64,000 bases of DNA. It comes from Eleginops maclovinus. Lineage: Eukaryota; Chordata; Actinopteri; Perciformes; Eleginopidae. Positions 13,516 through 28,176 of this stretch are shown piece by piece. The notes beneath the pieces are model-generated. The model had not been told where the DNA came from and ran no database searches. It saw only the letters and a list, made by a program, of their open reading frames with translations. Position 1 is the stretch's first letter. Each line of letters begins with the position of its first letter. The stretch spans positions 13,852,600-13,916,599 of the forward strand of contig NC_086370.1 in NCBI RefSeq assembly GCF_036324505.1. The letters are read 5' to 3'. The position numbers were made by a program, and so were the translations under genes.

Positions 13516-14633
13516 TATTCTGACACTGGAGTGCCCAATGCAGTAAGAAAATCCCACAGTAATGCTAGACTTTTATTCTCTTCTGCAGCAAGACTTTTTT
13601 TATTTCGCTGAGATAATCAGTGTCCGTTTCCTCGCTGATCATTCCAGCTTCCATCATTCCAGTTCGGATTACTTCTAGCATCTGGGAATAATGAAACAGT
13701 GGGACATGGAAAAATAATTTCCCTCCGTTCAATCCACATAGTGGTACAACTAACCCATGATCCCGGCCTCAGCCCTCCATCTGTTTATCTTGCTTTTGAT
13801 GTTCAACACCATCTTGAATCTATCTGTCACTTCCTTGTAACTATCTCCCCACGTCACCTCACCATTACGCCCAAAACAACCTGCAGGGCTTGAGGGCAAG
13901 GACTCATCTTTTGGGGATAGGCAGGCCAGCTTGTGGCTTGCTTACACTGAGCAGCACTGGATTGTCGGTCTATCTGGAATAGACACAGAGCAGACGAGGG
14001 CTTCCAGACCAACGGATGGCCTTGAACAAGTGTGATTAGTCCATATGTAGTAGCGGTCTCTGCCAACAACCAGAGGATTGTACTAACAAAGCTCCCCTGT
14101 TTCATCCAATCTAACTTCACGCTCATTATTCTAAACCTAGCGCTGGCTTTTCTGCCACGTTCTTGAGACTTTGTTTAATATTGCTTAATCGATTCACTAT
14201 GTGTCTGTTTATACACTCATTTGTTCTCTATCCTTGGCTGGATAAAAGAGAATCGTAATGGGCCTTAAAGCTTTTTAAGTGTGGAGGTGCCGTACATTCT
14301 TTAGCAGTTAAAACAAATGTGCAATCCTGGGCCAATGGATTTAAAATAATGCCATCTTTATGGTGCTGGTGTTTGATTGACAGCTGTTACTTCATGAAAG
14401 ACTTCTAGTGCTTGTTAAAAATTAGGTCCCGTAACTGGGGATCAGGAACAGCGGTAGAAGACAAAGGTTTTTCCTAATGCGTTTCTTAACTCCTGAGCGG
14501 CGTGTCTGGGCCGCACGGTGGGTTCTGGTTCCAGTCTGATGCGGTTAGGTTACAGCCTTGTCTCGCTCCCGCCAGCAGCTTTTAATGGACTTAAAAGGTT
14601 CTCAGCTCCCAGAGGAAGACTTTTGCGCTTTTG

Positions 14634-14640
<7 letters not shown>

Positions 14641-14714
<74 letters not shown>
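14641..14714. repeat. (GT)37 microsatellite
   Basis: A perfect GT array of about 74 bases in intron 4, followed by a purine-rich stretch (gagaaaaagagatagagaca). Confidence 0.97.
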
Positions 14715-14715
<1 letters not shown>

Positions 14716-16227
14716 TGAGGATACCAGAGAAAAAGAGATAGAGACAGATAGAAAGAGAAACAGTGTCTTGGATGCATATGTATTTTTGTGTGTGTGACTC
14801 TTTTCACTTGCTCAAAGTGCTCACGGGGGCTTGTTAGGGTCTGTCTTTATGATCCTAACAAGAGAGGTTAATGTGAAAGCCTGCTGCCCTCAGGTGGAGT
14901 GCTAACCCAGATGGTTTCTCTTCTTCCTGGACGCAGGATTAATTGCCCCTTTTCTTTTTCTTTATACTTTTTAACACTCTTCCCCTCCGTCTCTCGGATT
15001 CCCTTCTTTTCCCCTCTTTTTGCTCATTCTTGAGTGAGGTTTTGGAGAAAAACTTTGTATAACAAAGTGGCTATTTGTCTTAGACGTCCCGCTGTGAGGA
15101 CAAACAGAAAGAAGGACGTAGGGGATTGAGGAGGGAGGGATAGCAGAGGAGATGGTTGCTCTCATTAAACTTTTAAGGAAAAGCTAGCTGGGTTAATAAA
15201 AGGCTGTTGTTAATGAGCAGAGGACTGTTGATTTGTGGGGAGTTTTTAAACACTCCACTTCCATGCAGTCATTAAGCTAATTGGGTAATGAGTTTCCACT
15301 ACAAAGGGAAAATAAAGAGTGTCCTTGCTATAACACAGATCTTAATAAATGGCTAATAAAACCTACTCATACAAAATGAACAAATGTAAAATAATTACTA
15401 ATAGCAATTATGCTCAAACCTAAGAAGTTGAAAATGTGGACCTTGTTTCATGAAAAAAGGAGGTAGCACACATATTTAATTTCATTTTAATTTCAGTTTT
15501 CTGCTTTCTGTTCCAAAAGCCTATCTCTTTATCCACACCCCTGCTTCCCTGTCCCTTCCCATGCCAGGGAGATACCAGAGACACTGATGCATGAGGGACA
15601 GAGAAGAGATAATTGGAATTGATTGGAGATGATTAGAGATAGTTAGAGTTAGTTAAAGCTGCCTGTGATGGATGGCGTCGTCGAGAAGGCATGGGAACAG
15701 CGGCCGGGAGGTGAGAGGTGCTGCGCAGAACATCAGTGAACAATAACAGTGAAAATAGAGTTGCATTCATCACTGTTAACGACCTGTTGCCCCCAGCCCA
15801 CCACCCCTGAGTTCTCCTCATCCCACTTCCACTGCACTTCAGATCTGTAATCTACTCATCCATGTCTGTAATTAGTGTCTTTCGCAGTGGGAGAGCAGGA
15901 GGAAGGAAGGACTGAGGGACCCAGAAAAAAAAAAGCGATAGGTGAGCCGAGTTAGAGGAGTGCAGAGCAGTTAGCCTGATAGCTGGCCCCAGGTTATAGC
16001 ATCTGGTTTGGGCTCGGGATGGGGGGTTGAAGGAGGAGGAGGCGAAAGGGTATTTTGCGGTTTTTGATTACCGTGTTGCTTGTTGCTGCCACAAACAAAT
16101 GGCGGCAACAACACAGGCTTGTTTGAAGGGTTGTTGCTTTCGTTAAAATCTAACGTGTGGTATCACGTGGTGGGGGTGAGAGGACGGTTAAGAGAGGTGT
16201 TCCCTTGTGTATCACCCCAAGAGGTAT

Positions 16228-16259
16228 GGAGGAGGAGAAGGAGGAGGAGGAGGGGAAGG
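16228..16259. repeat. GGA-rich tract
   Basis: A short purine-only tract of GGA and GGAGAA units on the + strand. It has several GG and GGGG runs that could form a G-quadruplex or triplex. No coding role was seen. Confidence 0.7.
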
Positions 16260-17910
16260 TGTGGTAGTACCTGCAGGGGAGCAAATGAAACCCTGGCAAA
16301 GGATCGGAGAGGGGAGGCCATTCTTCTTTATGATCATTTTTTCATGTTAATGCTTGACGACGGGTACGCTGATATACACAAACCCTAAACACGCACGCTG
16401 AAATATTGGCTGGGTGACACACATGCATAGGAGCACATTCAGAAGACAGAGAAAAAGAGGGAAAATGTAAATAACACTAATTAGACACAAACACTGGCAG
16501 AATAGCGCTATAATTACATTTCTGTGCGCTAATGTGTGGATGGCAGGCACACACAAGGGATTACGTTCTTTATATGGCTTTGAATGTAGATAAAAGAGAG
16601 GCTTCAACTATGTGTTGATGCAGAGCTGCCTCTTCTGTGTTTGTGTTGGAGGGATGCTGTGTTTTCTGTTTGTTGATTGCTTGATGCTTAGGGAACGGTA
16701 GCTCAGTGGAAGAAGAAAGAATTGTTTGCGGGTAGTAGATCTGGAATAAATAATGTGCACTATCATTAAACCTATAAATCATCTCTCTGTCTCAGTATTC
16801 CCACTTGTTTTGACATTGTTACCATTCAATATACAGTATTTTCCCCTTTCATTTGCTGAAGATTGATTGGCTTGTAAAGTCACTCTGGTGTTCCAGGACC
16901 TTTTATGCCACAAAGCCAGCAAATTAACTCTTTCAACTTTTCACTATTTATGTATAACTGGCTAAAAGAGTGTCTTAAATGTGCCATTTTTTTTGTCTCC
17001 TCGTGACTGTTTTTAAGTGTTGTTATAATGCTGCGCTGTGCATGTGCGTGCGAGCATGCATGTGCGCCTGGCAGGCTGTTAATGGCCAGAGCTGGTCTTG
17101 CCGTTTCCTTCCCTTTGTCTCTGCTTATGAATGACCTGCCTCGACGTGCTAGGTCTCTCTCTCCCTCAGAGGACCGCATGGGCCCCCGCTTGGCAGCAGT
17201 CCCCATGGCAACCCATCATTCCATTCATCAGGGGGTTTCTGTGCCATCGATGGGAGACATCCTGATTTCTTGACTGTGGTTTGTCTGACACTAAGTAAAC
17301 ACTGACTGCAGAGACTTTAGTGAGCAAAGTTCCCTTCAGACACAATGAAAGCAAAATACCTGCGTGCATCAGAGGCTTTTTATGGTTGGTTCAGCCGAAA
17401 ATGATAACGTTTTTTTTACTACTAATGGTATTTACCCGTACAGATATTTTTGGTTTACTTGATAGATTTTTCAGATTTGTCCATTTCTAAGTTGTGATGT
17501 GGTGACTACACTGAAAGGAAAGCATTTTTTTGGTAGGATGTTTTTTTCTCATAATGATGTTGGTGAGTAACAGGGTATAGATATCAAAATGTGTATGCAG
17601 GCTATGAAGAGCTTTTCCGAATGTGGGCAAAGCAACTATTTAAGTTTCAACTTTAAAGAAAGTATTAACTACCTGACCAGGAAGTCAACCGAAAAATACC
17701 TGGCAGGCCTTAACTTCTTGCCCCTACCTCTCTTCCTGGCCCTGTCCTTGTCAGCTGGTAAAAGTGGCTTTTATGGCTTGTCGCTGTTTTCTTTACGAGT
17801 CGGACCGTGTGTGAGAGAGAAATGCAGACCAAACCATGTGAGGGGAGCGGAAGCCAAAAGGGGGTAATTTAAAAACCACTCCGCCATCTGAAATATTCAC
17901 AACCGCAGCA

Positions 17911-17988
17911 CAAGGGAAGCGGGAGAAAAATGAAGAAAAAAAGAAAGAGAAAAGAGAGTCAAAGAAGAAAGAGTGAGACGGTCAGAGG
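17911..17988. repeat. Low-complexity purine-rich tract
   Basis: A nearly pure A/G stretch of GAAAA and AAGAAAGAG units in intron 4, with scattered T and C. It contains no regular tandem unit. Confidence 0.7.
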
Positions 17989-20900
17989 TGCAAAAAAAGA
18001 CAGGGCGAAGGCACAAGAGAAACAGCGGTGTTTATATTTACTAACGATTCTGTGTCCTTCCTCATGAATTATTGAACAGATGGATTGAGGCTTGTTAAAT
18101 ATTCACACTAAAGCGCTGGGACATCAGTGATGTGTGTGTGTGTCCAGTGTCTGGTACACACTGCTCTACATACTCACCCACACCAGCCCTGATGCTCTAA
18201 ATATTCATTGGGGCAAACATGCACACAGAGACACACACACACACTCACGTTATTCTGCGATGACCGTCCCGATCATACACATCTGTGTGTGTGCATGTAC
18301 GTCTTCACACTGGGGACTGGCCTGGTCATTATGAATTGATACAGCATGAATAAGACATCACAGTGTGGTCTAGATCCGTCATGAGTATACACACACAGGG
18401 ATTTCACTCGCAGAGCTGCCGAAGGAGGCCTCCTCCTCCTCTCTGTGCTACTGCCGACAGTTTGCCTCTCTGACGGCTGGCTTCGCCTGGTCCAGATTGG
18501 AACTGACACACACACAGGAGGAAAAGGGTGCCCTCGTGTCTTCACACACATACACTCACTTCTTGAAATCACCAAGCAGGGGCTTGTGGAATGCTGCAAT
18601 TCCGGCCAGGAATAACAACCCGTATAGCACTAGTTGGGTTGTCCTGCTTGTCTGTGTGTGTGTGTGTGTGTGTTCATGAACACATGCTTAGTGGGGGTGT
18701 GTGCCTTACTGCTATGTGCAGTTAAACGGCATGGAGCATGAATGCAGCCATCAGAATGAAACATCCAGCTCATTCATCACAGGCTTAATAGAGTGCAATC
18801 TCCCTGCAATAGGTGTTTCCCTCGCTCAGTGCATCTGTCCATCTCGTTACGCTACGGTTCAAGATCTGGGGTTTCGATCAACGGTATCTGCTCTGGATCA
18901 TCATGTGGAAGTGTTGTGTGTGAGGAGCTTAGCAGGAAGACTACAGTGTCTGTGTGTAATCTCTAGTTATGAGCTGTTAGGGTCTGGACTTGAGACTCTG
19001 GAGATCAGCACTGGAAGTAACCCAAGCAGACCCAAACACAGTCTCTCCGCCTTTGAGCTGGAGTGGAGAGGGGGGTCAAAATCTTTCCCAATATCCTCAA
19101 AAGCAGGAAGAAGCAAACTGCCTACACATGCGCATGTGTTGCCCAACACAGCAAAACCACACAAATATGGTAAATGGCTGTTTCAGCCCTATCCTGCGGC
19201 CTCAGGCTCTATCTCTGATTCTGAGATTTAAAAAAAACAAACAAACTGCAGGGCAAATTATGCCTGCACACACACACATACACATACACACACACACAAG
19301 CACACATGCAATCAGACTAATGCCATTGCACCAATACTTTGCCCAACTCCTGCTGATTTGCTGCTGTAGCAACCAATGCTCTGAGGGGCTCGGGCTGTTT
19401 ACCTTTTCTGAGCAAGCGGAAGACACACAGCAACACCCAAGAGTTGGGAGCTGAAATGGTTCCAAATGAGCTTCATATTTACTGAACGAGATCTCATACA
19501 ATAGCTTGGGAAAAGAGCGGTGAAATGGATGGAAAGAGATTTTTGGATTTCTAGTTGTGTGTGTGCATACATAATTACAGGCTTTAGACGCATCCCTTTA
19601 TCCTGTGGAAGGAGCGTCTTAGGTTAAACTCCTTCCTCTTCCCTGTGGCTATATTTCTGTTTCTATGTTCGTGTGTGTGAACCCTGAGCTCTGTCTCCTC
19701 TCTGTCTGTGGTGAGCAGGTCCATTCTTAGGGCTTTATACTTAGCACACCTCCAGGCCTTTTGTTCATGAGACTCCACAGGGTGTAGAGCTGTTGCCACA
19801 TAGCAGCTGAACTTAGGAAGTTGGTTACTGTTTCATTGCATAAAGACGAAGCCTTGTGTGCCTCAAGATTAATTAGGTTGACATGGTGCAGGCTATGTAA
19901 TAAAGCAAACTGGTGACAACAGATTTGCTAGTTGAAATCTGAGATCGAACAGTTGGTTGGTTAAGTGAATGAGGCAACTTTTGTCTTCTGCAACTGCTGC
20001 TGAGGTGCTCTCGAGCACACCACCTCCCCCCTACAGCTCCCATAGAGCTGCTAATATGCAGCTGTGGGCTGCGGTTGTTCTGTGGAGGCTTCCATGTAAC
20101 ACCGTTTGGATGCATTGCAGTGATGTCAAATTGAAGGCAACATTCAGATGTATTATAATAAATTAAACATTAATACTTCATGATTGCAAGTTATACAGAC
20201 AATGTTTCATAGCCAATTTTCACAGAGAAAACCCTGTCTTCTCTAAACAGGACTATTGCAGAAAAAAGGTGTTTCAGCGTATAAAAAAAACCTTCCCCGC
20301 TCTTTGTTCTGGACCTTAAATCTTACATAATATCCAAAAGTAGCGCATTATGAAAATGTTACTATTTTAAAAAAGCTAATTTGAACCAATCCTCACAATC
20401 TTTGCCGTATTAAGGATAGATTTGTATAGTTTCAACCTGATACATACAACTTTTGAAAAAGGTAACCACCAAACATGAGCTGTTACTTTGAGTCATAAAG
20501 GCTTAGATAAACCTCTTTACCCACATCTGATTTAACACAGTTATGTGTGCATATTAGTTGAGAATCAAAAACAGACACTTGGAAGTAAAATTGAAACATG
20601 CATCTATTCAAACAGTCTTAAATGTGAATACAACCAGAAACTTCTCTCCTGTATGTCTGTGCTCTCTCTTCAGCCATCCAACTTTCTCAGTAAACAAAAG
20701 ACACTTGTCTGCTGAGGTAAGTCGATGGACTGCCCACATTCCAGTAAAAATACATATTGAGCCGTGCAGGGCCACTGAGCACAGGGGAAAAAGTGGATTC
20801 TAGTACAAACGTCTATCTGTTTCCTATATTTGCTCCCTCTCACAATACTGTCCTGCTGGTATCACAGTATGGAGCGGTGATCTCATTAGCTACAGTGCGT

Positions 20901-23900
20901 TTGTGTATGCCCACTGTAGAGATATTATTTGGTGAGAAACAGTATGCTGCCTTCACTTCTTAGCTTTGTAAGGTCTAACAGGAAATCGCTGAGGGATGGA
21001 ATCGATTCGCCTTCCCTGCTGTTTCAACTACAAGTGTTCACACACATTCACACACACCTGCCCCACCCATGCAATGCTTCGAGAAATGAGTGTTACATCT
21101 GAAGAGCAGCAGAGCTATGTGTGCGTTTACCTGGTGTGCATTGTATCCTGCAGTCACACCAATCTGATGCCTCAGAGGGCGCGCTGAGGTGGAGAGAGAC
21201 ATCGAGTATTGATTGACAAGGAAGAAGGCACAGTCGGAAACCACAAATGATGAAAGACAGAAGGGCAGGGAAAGAGTAATGAAGGTGTGGTAGGGAAGAA
21301 ATATAAATCCTTTTTTGTAATCCTACTGTAGAGATCCTCTTTCCGCTCGGAAAGTAACAATTTTTCCTTGTAAACTTTAAATTGTTTTTCCAGATAGTTT
21401 AAAATTCCATTCTGCTAAAGCCAGTGAAGGCTTGCAATTCAATCAAGTAAACAGAAACAGAATGGGAGGAGTGAAAAGCGGGTAAAATGAGTTAGAGGGC
21501 AATGGAAGGACCTGAAAGGGACAGACAGTGCCTAGGAAGCAATAAATAGTGTGGGTATAGGGTAAGTGGGGTTGGCAGATAAAGCGAAAGAAAGAAAAAG
21601 AGGCAGAGGGGAGAAAGATTGGCCTCATCTGTAGACTATAAAAGGATTCTCATCTCCTCTCATCTATGTGGCTGTGCTGGGAGAGGGAGCCACGGGCACC
21701 TGCAGTGGGGCATTAGCCAAAAGCCCTATTATCACTTCAAAGCTGGACTCTGCTGGAGGAGGCCTGAGTGACACTGGGGCCCTATGGAGGATGAAACACG
21801 GCACAGAGATAGGAGTAGAAAGCCTCCTCCCTCTGTCAGCTTTCCCCATTTCCCCTCTATCATCCCCCCTGCCCCTTTCACTGTACCTTACTTCTTCTCT
21901 GTCATCTACCTTGTCTTACCTTCCTTATCGCTTCCCTTTCCTCCCCCTGTTTGACTTCCTCCCTGCCTCTTATCTGTATCTTTAACACCTGGCTGCCCTA
22001 TATGAGCTCCCTTTCCCCATTCCTCTTCCCTCTTCGATGAATTTCTCCATCCTCTCTGGCTTATAAAAGGCCTGGGGACGGGAGGCCCTGATGAGCCCCA
22101 GGCTGTGGTAATGAGCTCGCAGGCCCTTTCATGTGGAGATCAAGCTGATGGCTGGAGGGGGTGTTGTTGGTGCTGGTGTTAGTGGAGTGGATATTACCAG
22201 CAATGGATTGTGGCTTGTAGAAAAGAAGAGTAATAGGTCAACCCAAGCCCAGACCGGACCTGGAGATGCAGACAGTTCCCATGAAGTCAAGAGTGTCCCA
22301 GCCAGACACAGAGACACACAATGCGGTCAAAGAATGGGTCAAATCATTATGGTCTTTGTTACTTAGCGCATTCCTCTGTCCAATACATTATCCCGGAGAC
22401 CTTTCCCTATATTTACAGGCCACAGAAGGTCGGATGCTTTAAGCAGGACAACGTCTATAGGCCAGAAATCAATGGCAGACACACAAACTCATACACCATT
22501 TTCTATTACTTCTCTCCGCTTGCTCTTTGATTGTGTCAACACTTCATAAAATGGACATCTTAATAATTCCAGGGACACAGAAAGGGGGACAGAGGGATAT
22601 TTGAACAATGGCTGATGCTCTTTGATTTGACTACGCCTAAAGAAATGTCGCTGCTCCTTAAAACCTGTTAAATCCTCCAAAACCAATCTATGCATGTGCG
22701 TGAGTGTGTCTGTGTGGTTCTATTAATCCGTAACGCATAGCCACACACCATTAATGCTCCCTCCCCCTGACACCTTCATTAGACCCAAAGACGGGAATTA
22801 CTTCTGACTTGTAGATTAAGACCACTTTTCTGAACTGCCACGTTAATGCATGCTATTGTTTCAACTAATTCATTCATTATTGATTGACGTAGTGTTTAGA
22901 ATTTAAGAATATGGTGAGAAAAGGCCTTCAAAGTCTTTCAATTAGCAGTATAAAACATAGGAAGGTTGCACATTCCTGCTACATATTTAGTGTCAGAGTG
23001 TTTGTGTGCAAGTGTGTGAGAGGATATGCCCAGGTTCCACTTCATAAAGCTGTTGTAAAGGAGGCCATTCATGGCTAACAAAGACTTTTCACATGGACAA
23101 GCTAACCTTCACACTTCCTCAATGCTATGTTTACACATTTTTATTTCTTCTCCCTCTCATGTGTTTATTTGGTAAAAATCTTTGGTGATTTTAGTTTGTA
23201 GAGTGCGCTACAAAACAAGACCTCCTACAAGGGGTTGTATTTTTCGCAAGACATTTTGGCAGAATCCCAATCAAAGATGGATATGTGATAAATACATCAG
23301 TTGAATCATTAGAGTGTCAGTCTGTAATCTGGGCAGGGTTGACTTTTTCCACATTCCTTTGTCTTTTTATAGTATGGCTTCTAATAGTTTCTATGGAGAC
23401 TGAATTGGCAGAGTGTTGTTTTGCTGCGTTTAGCCCCTCGGCAATCGCAGCCTCACCTTCGTACCTGTGTTTCTGAATATAGAAAGATAAAAGGTGGTGA
23501 GACATGTGTTAACATCCTTGCTTTTTCTAGGGGCAGGGCAGTTAAGAAATGTTAAAAGTTTATTTCACATTTCGAGTAAAGTCAATGCTGGGTGATGTCG
23601 TGTCAAAATCAAATTAGTTGAAAGTTTCTCCCTGGCTGATTGAAGGGGACCTGGGAGTTGTCATGATGCTGTCTGTCCTTTTATTCTCTGTAGCATAACA
23701 AAGATATGTTCAATGTTTGACAGATGTCGTAGAACTGAACTGCACATTACTCAACGTTTTAGTTTTCTTGTTCTTTGCTTTTCTGGCTTTCCTCCCGGCC
23801 TCCCCTCATAGGAGGAAAGTTGGTTTAACTAAAGAGAAAAGGTAGAAGTCAGACAGTTTTTTTTCCAAGTTGTAAGAGTGAGCTGAGCGGAGCAGAGTTG

Positions 23901-24270
23901 AGCGGAGACATCCAGCTGGGTTAGAGAAGCACAGCCTGGTTTCCCAGGCAGGCACCGTCTTTGTGACATGGTTAAAGATGTGTCCTAACACCATTCCCAT
24001 CACCCCTCGTCCCCTCCTCTCCCCACCTCGGCTACCATCCCTCCATCCCTCCCTCCATCTCCAGAGAATAGCCTGCCCTTTGCTCAAGCCATTCCGTCTC
24101 CTTGGAGCTCATTGTTCCCTGGTTGCTAGGCGATATGTGGGGCCTCATTTGGTCACCTTGGATACAGGGGGGAGCCTGGGTATTTGGTATGGGGTCAGGA
24201 CTGACAGAGGTGATGTGAAGGTGTGTGTATGTACGTAAGAGGTTGTGCGCACACATAGTTAGCCATCAAA

Positions 24271-24357
24271 GTGTGTGTGGGTGGGTGCGTGTGCGTGTGT
24301 GTGTGTGTGTTTGGTTGTCTGTGTGTGGTTGTGTGTGTGTTTGTGTGTGTGTTTGGT
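24271..24357. repeat. Degenerate TG-rich repeat
   Basis: Imperfect GTGTGT blocks broken by GGTGGG, GGTTG and TTTG. It looks like an old, eroded (TG)n array. Confidence 0.85.
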
Positions 24358-24903
24358 TAAGGGTCAGGCGTGACAGCACTGGTACAATAGGGTGGGGTGT
24401 GACCAACCCCTCCTTCACCATTTATTAGCCTATTCAGTCACCCACTCCCTTGCTCCGAGCCAGGCTGGGCCAGGAGGCAGCCGAGCTGTCAGTCAACAGG
24501 GAGGGGGAGGGGCAGAGAGGGGATCCCACAAAACATTATTAATGTGTAACACAAAAACTGCTGCAGTATCCCTCTAAAGAGGAAATTAACGAAACAAGCA
24601 GCCACTGTAACGGCAATTACATCGCTCTGAATAGACCAGTGTCTTCCAGTTGCCAATGCTGCATCTCTCACACCTGCTCTCTCTTTCATCTCTCTCTTTT
24701 TCTCTTTCTCGCTCTCTATCACTCGCTTCCTTTCTCTCTTTCCATCTACACTCTGTGTTTCTCTCTTCCTGCTCATTCTGTAAAACACACACCAGGGGAG
24801 AGCCTCTTTGTCAACCGCCCTCCTGAATTCCGATCCTCAATCGTCAAGCTGGCCGTGGCTGGCCGGCCTTGAAGAGCCCTGGAGTGGCTTTCATAAACCT
24901 TCA

Positions 24904-25132
<229 letters not shown>

Positions 25133-25282
25133 CTACCCTAAACTATTGTTGCCAAAGCTGAAGCACTTATAGAGTGTGTGAGAGTGATGAAATGAGCAAA
25201 ACGGAGAGGAATTTTTTTAGAAAATTAACTCTTATTGAATCGAGCCCTATTCTCAACTCTATTCTTCTGTCGTTCTCCCCTT

Positions 25283-25284
<2 letters not shown>

Positions 25285-25362
<78 letters not shown>
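25285..25362. repeat. (CT)39 microsatellite
   Basis: A perfect CT array of 78 bases. It is a mirror-symmetric polypyrimidine tract able in principle to form a triplex. It is the only long CT array in the window. Confidence 0.97.
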
Positions 25363-25365
<3 letters not shown>

Positions 25366-27120
25366 TGATTTACAGTAAAGTCTATAAAGTTTATTTGACT
25401 GTGTGATTAGCTGCAGAGGCATGTTCTCTGATATCATTAGGTTCTGTGGTGCATCCCCGAGCCCCGAGAGAAAAAACAGCAATGAGCATTCAACCCCTAA
25501 TTAAGCTTCATTGAAGATGACTCACAGTCCGTGTTATGTGTCTGTGATTCATCAGTGTGTTTTTATGATTTTTTATTCAAGAGACAAGCAAACTTTTCCT
25601 CTGCCCGATTGCCCTTAACTCTTTTTTTCAGACAGTGTATCACGGCCTTCTGTTTTGTGAGTAGCAACAAACCAGCACCCAGAATGGATTTTGCAATGCA
25701 CTGCAAAAAAAGGTCTGTGGTTGCATTGTAGAAAAAAATATTCCCTCGGGAATCAGTCTTCCCCCCGCAGGGCCTACATGTGTGTGTTCCAAAACCAACA
25801 GTGGAGCTAAAATTGTTGCAGTTTACCAGCTAAATGGCTGCCTTGTGTTTTCATCACTCATCACTAATGAGTTAGAAGGAATGTGTTGTCCTCACCCGAG
25901 CTGTACCTGATAGCGGATGTTAAGTTGATCTGACATGCCCGTGCTGAAGGAAAAGCAGAAAGCCTGGCACTGTGGAGGGCATACCTGCGCTGAGAGGCAG
26001 GGTGTGTCCGACCTGGGTTCACCACTCTGACAAAACCGCAGTGGTAATGCAGCAGAAAATGACTCCAGTAGCTGGCACATAAAATTGAGCTCAGTTTGAC
26101 AGCGGGAGAGTCGTTTTTTCTTTTCCTGAGCCCTGCGCAGTTTCCGGAAGAGTCATTAAAGAATCATTGAGTGAGGATGCAGAGAGATTCATATTCATGA
26201 ATTCATCAAAACAAGTTATTGAAAGCAGCCATTGCATTCATTAAGTGGGTCTGCTGAATTCGTCCATTGGGCTGCATTGATGTGGTGTTGACCCCGGACC
26301 ACAGCGTGCATTGCTGTCAGTGTGGCTTTGTTGGTGGAGCGCTAACCTTTCTTTGTACCCATGTTTGGGCCAGTAACCTTGCTTTGTGATGCAGTGTGTA
26401 TCAGGGTGTAGTGTGACTCCCCTTCTCCATAAATCACTGTCAGATTCCAGTGGTACGAAACAAAGCCCTCGCCTGAAGCTTGGATAATGGGCTTCTTGGT
26501 GTTCATGCGTGTGTACCCGTACGTGCATGTGTGCCAAGTCTGTATCCGTTCATCTACCAATCAGTGACAAACAGTTTATAAAAATTCATTGACTGTGAGA
26601 TGAGTTTTCTTCAGATGAATATTGCACGAATTGCAGCATTGGGTGACAAAACACTCCATCGATTTCAAGGAAGGAAGAAGGGAGGGATTGAGGGAGGGGG
26701 CGGTAGAAATGGGTAAGGGAATGAGGTTGATCGCTGGTGCGTGATGGAATAAACTGCTGAATTTCTGTCACTGTGTGCGCGTGTATGACTGTGTGTGTGC
26801 GTATGTCACACACAGGGGGCTAATAAATAAATGATGTTTGAAATGAGAGCAGCTCTCCGTAGACCATCTCCACTTCATGAGAAGTGCCTGTTTACAACTC
26901 TGCGCACACAGTGCATGCACAAACCCTCATGCGCACACGTGCTGCATCTATGGCTATCAGAGCTGATGAATAAGTTTTTGCTCTCCTCTCCAGGAACATG
27001 TCTGTGCTGTGAGCCTCTAAGTGTGTGTTCCCACTCTCAGGCTTTTATCACATTACTCCCTGCATTCCATCTATGTTGATGGCGAGGGGATGGGAAGCAT
27101 TACTTTGCAGGCCAAAGCAA

Positions 27121-27254
<134 letters not shown>

Positions 27255-27934
27255 TCAAATAAACACCTACCTTGTGAGAGAGGCTTGAGAGCATTAGGAG
27301 AGCTTAGAAGAGCAAACACGGTGAAGGCAGGATTTGGGCAAATTCTAATGGGAGGAAGCGGTGGGGTAAGGAGAGGATTTATCCCCGGTATCCCCGCAGG
27401 CCCGGGCACGACAAAAGCCATAAGTTTAGAAACCAAACAGTGTGTGGCGCTGAATCATGGTTCCTGTGTTTGCTGTGCGGGCTGTCCTAACATATCATTA
27501 CTTCTCTCAGGAGAGATGGCTGTCTACCTTCCAGACAAAACCTGACCTTTTACTTTCTCCCAACGGTAGATGAACCCATGCCATTCTTGATGAGCTGTGA
27601 GTGAAAATGAGAGGTGGTGGTGGTGGTGTGTGCTGCTCATGAGGGGGAGAGAGAGAGAGGGAGATTCATGGGTGTCAAGGAGAGGGCATTTGTTGCACAG
27701 AGGATTCCCACAGTCCCATTGTTTTTGGAAGATTTTCAAACATTACCATTTCTAGGCAACTGAAGCAAAGGTCAGAATGGAGGAAGGAAGAGAAGAACAA
27801 CAGACTAGGAGGTGAGGGAGAGGGAGAGGAAGAAATGGGTTGGTGGCAGGGGATACAGCTTTGGAATGCTGCAGTGGTTTTAATTACAGACAGAGGAATA
27901 GTGTTTTTAAATATTTAGAGTACAGACGATCTCT

Positions 27935-28038
<104 letters not shown>

Positions 28039-28176
28039 ACACATGTTGTGTTTATGCAGTCCTGTGAGTTACTGATAGCTTATTCATGTATGTGCAGGAG
28101 GGGGGGGGTCATGCATTTGTTAGGAAGGAGATGAGAATGTGGTATTTAGGTAACTTTCATGCTTTCTGATCAGTTT

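Noticed and set aside
18701..19231. A 176-codon open frame in intron 4 as a gene
   Set aside because: No recognisable domain or motif. A length of this order is expected by chance over 64 kb.
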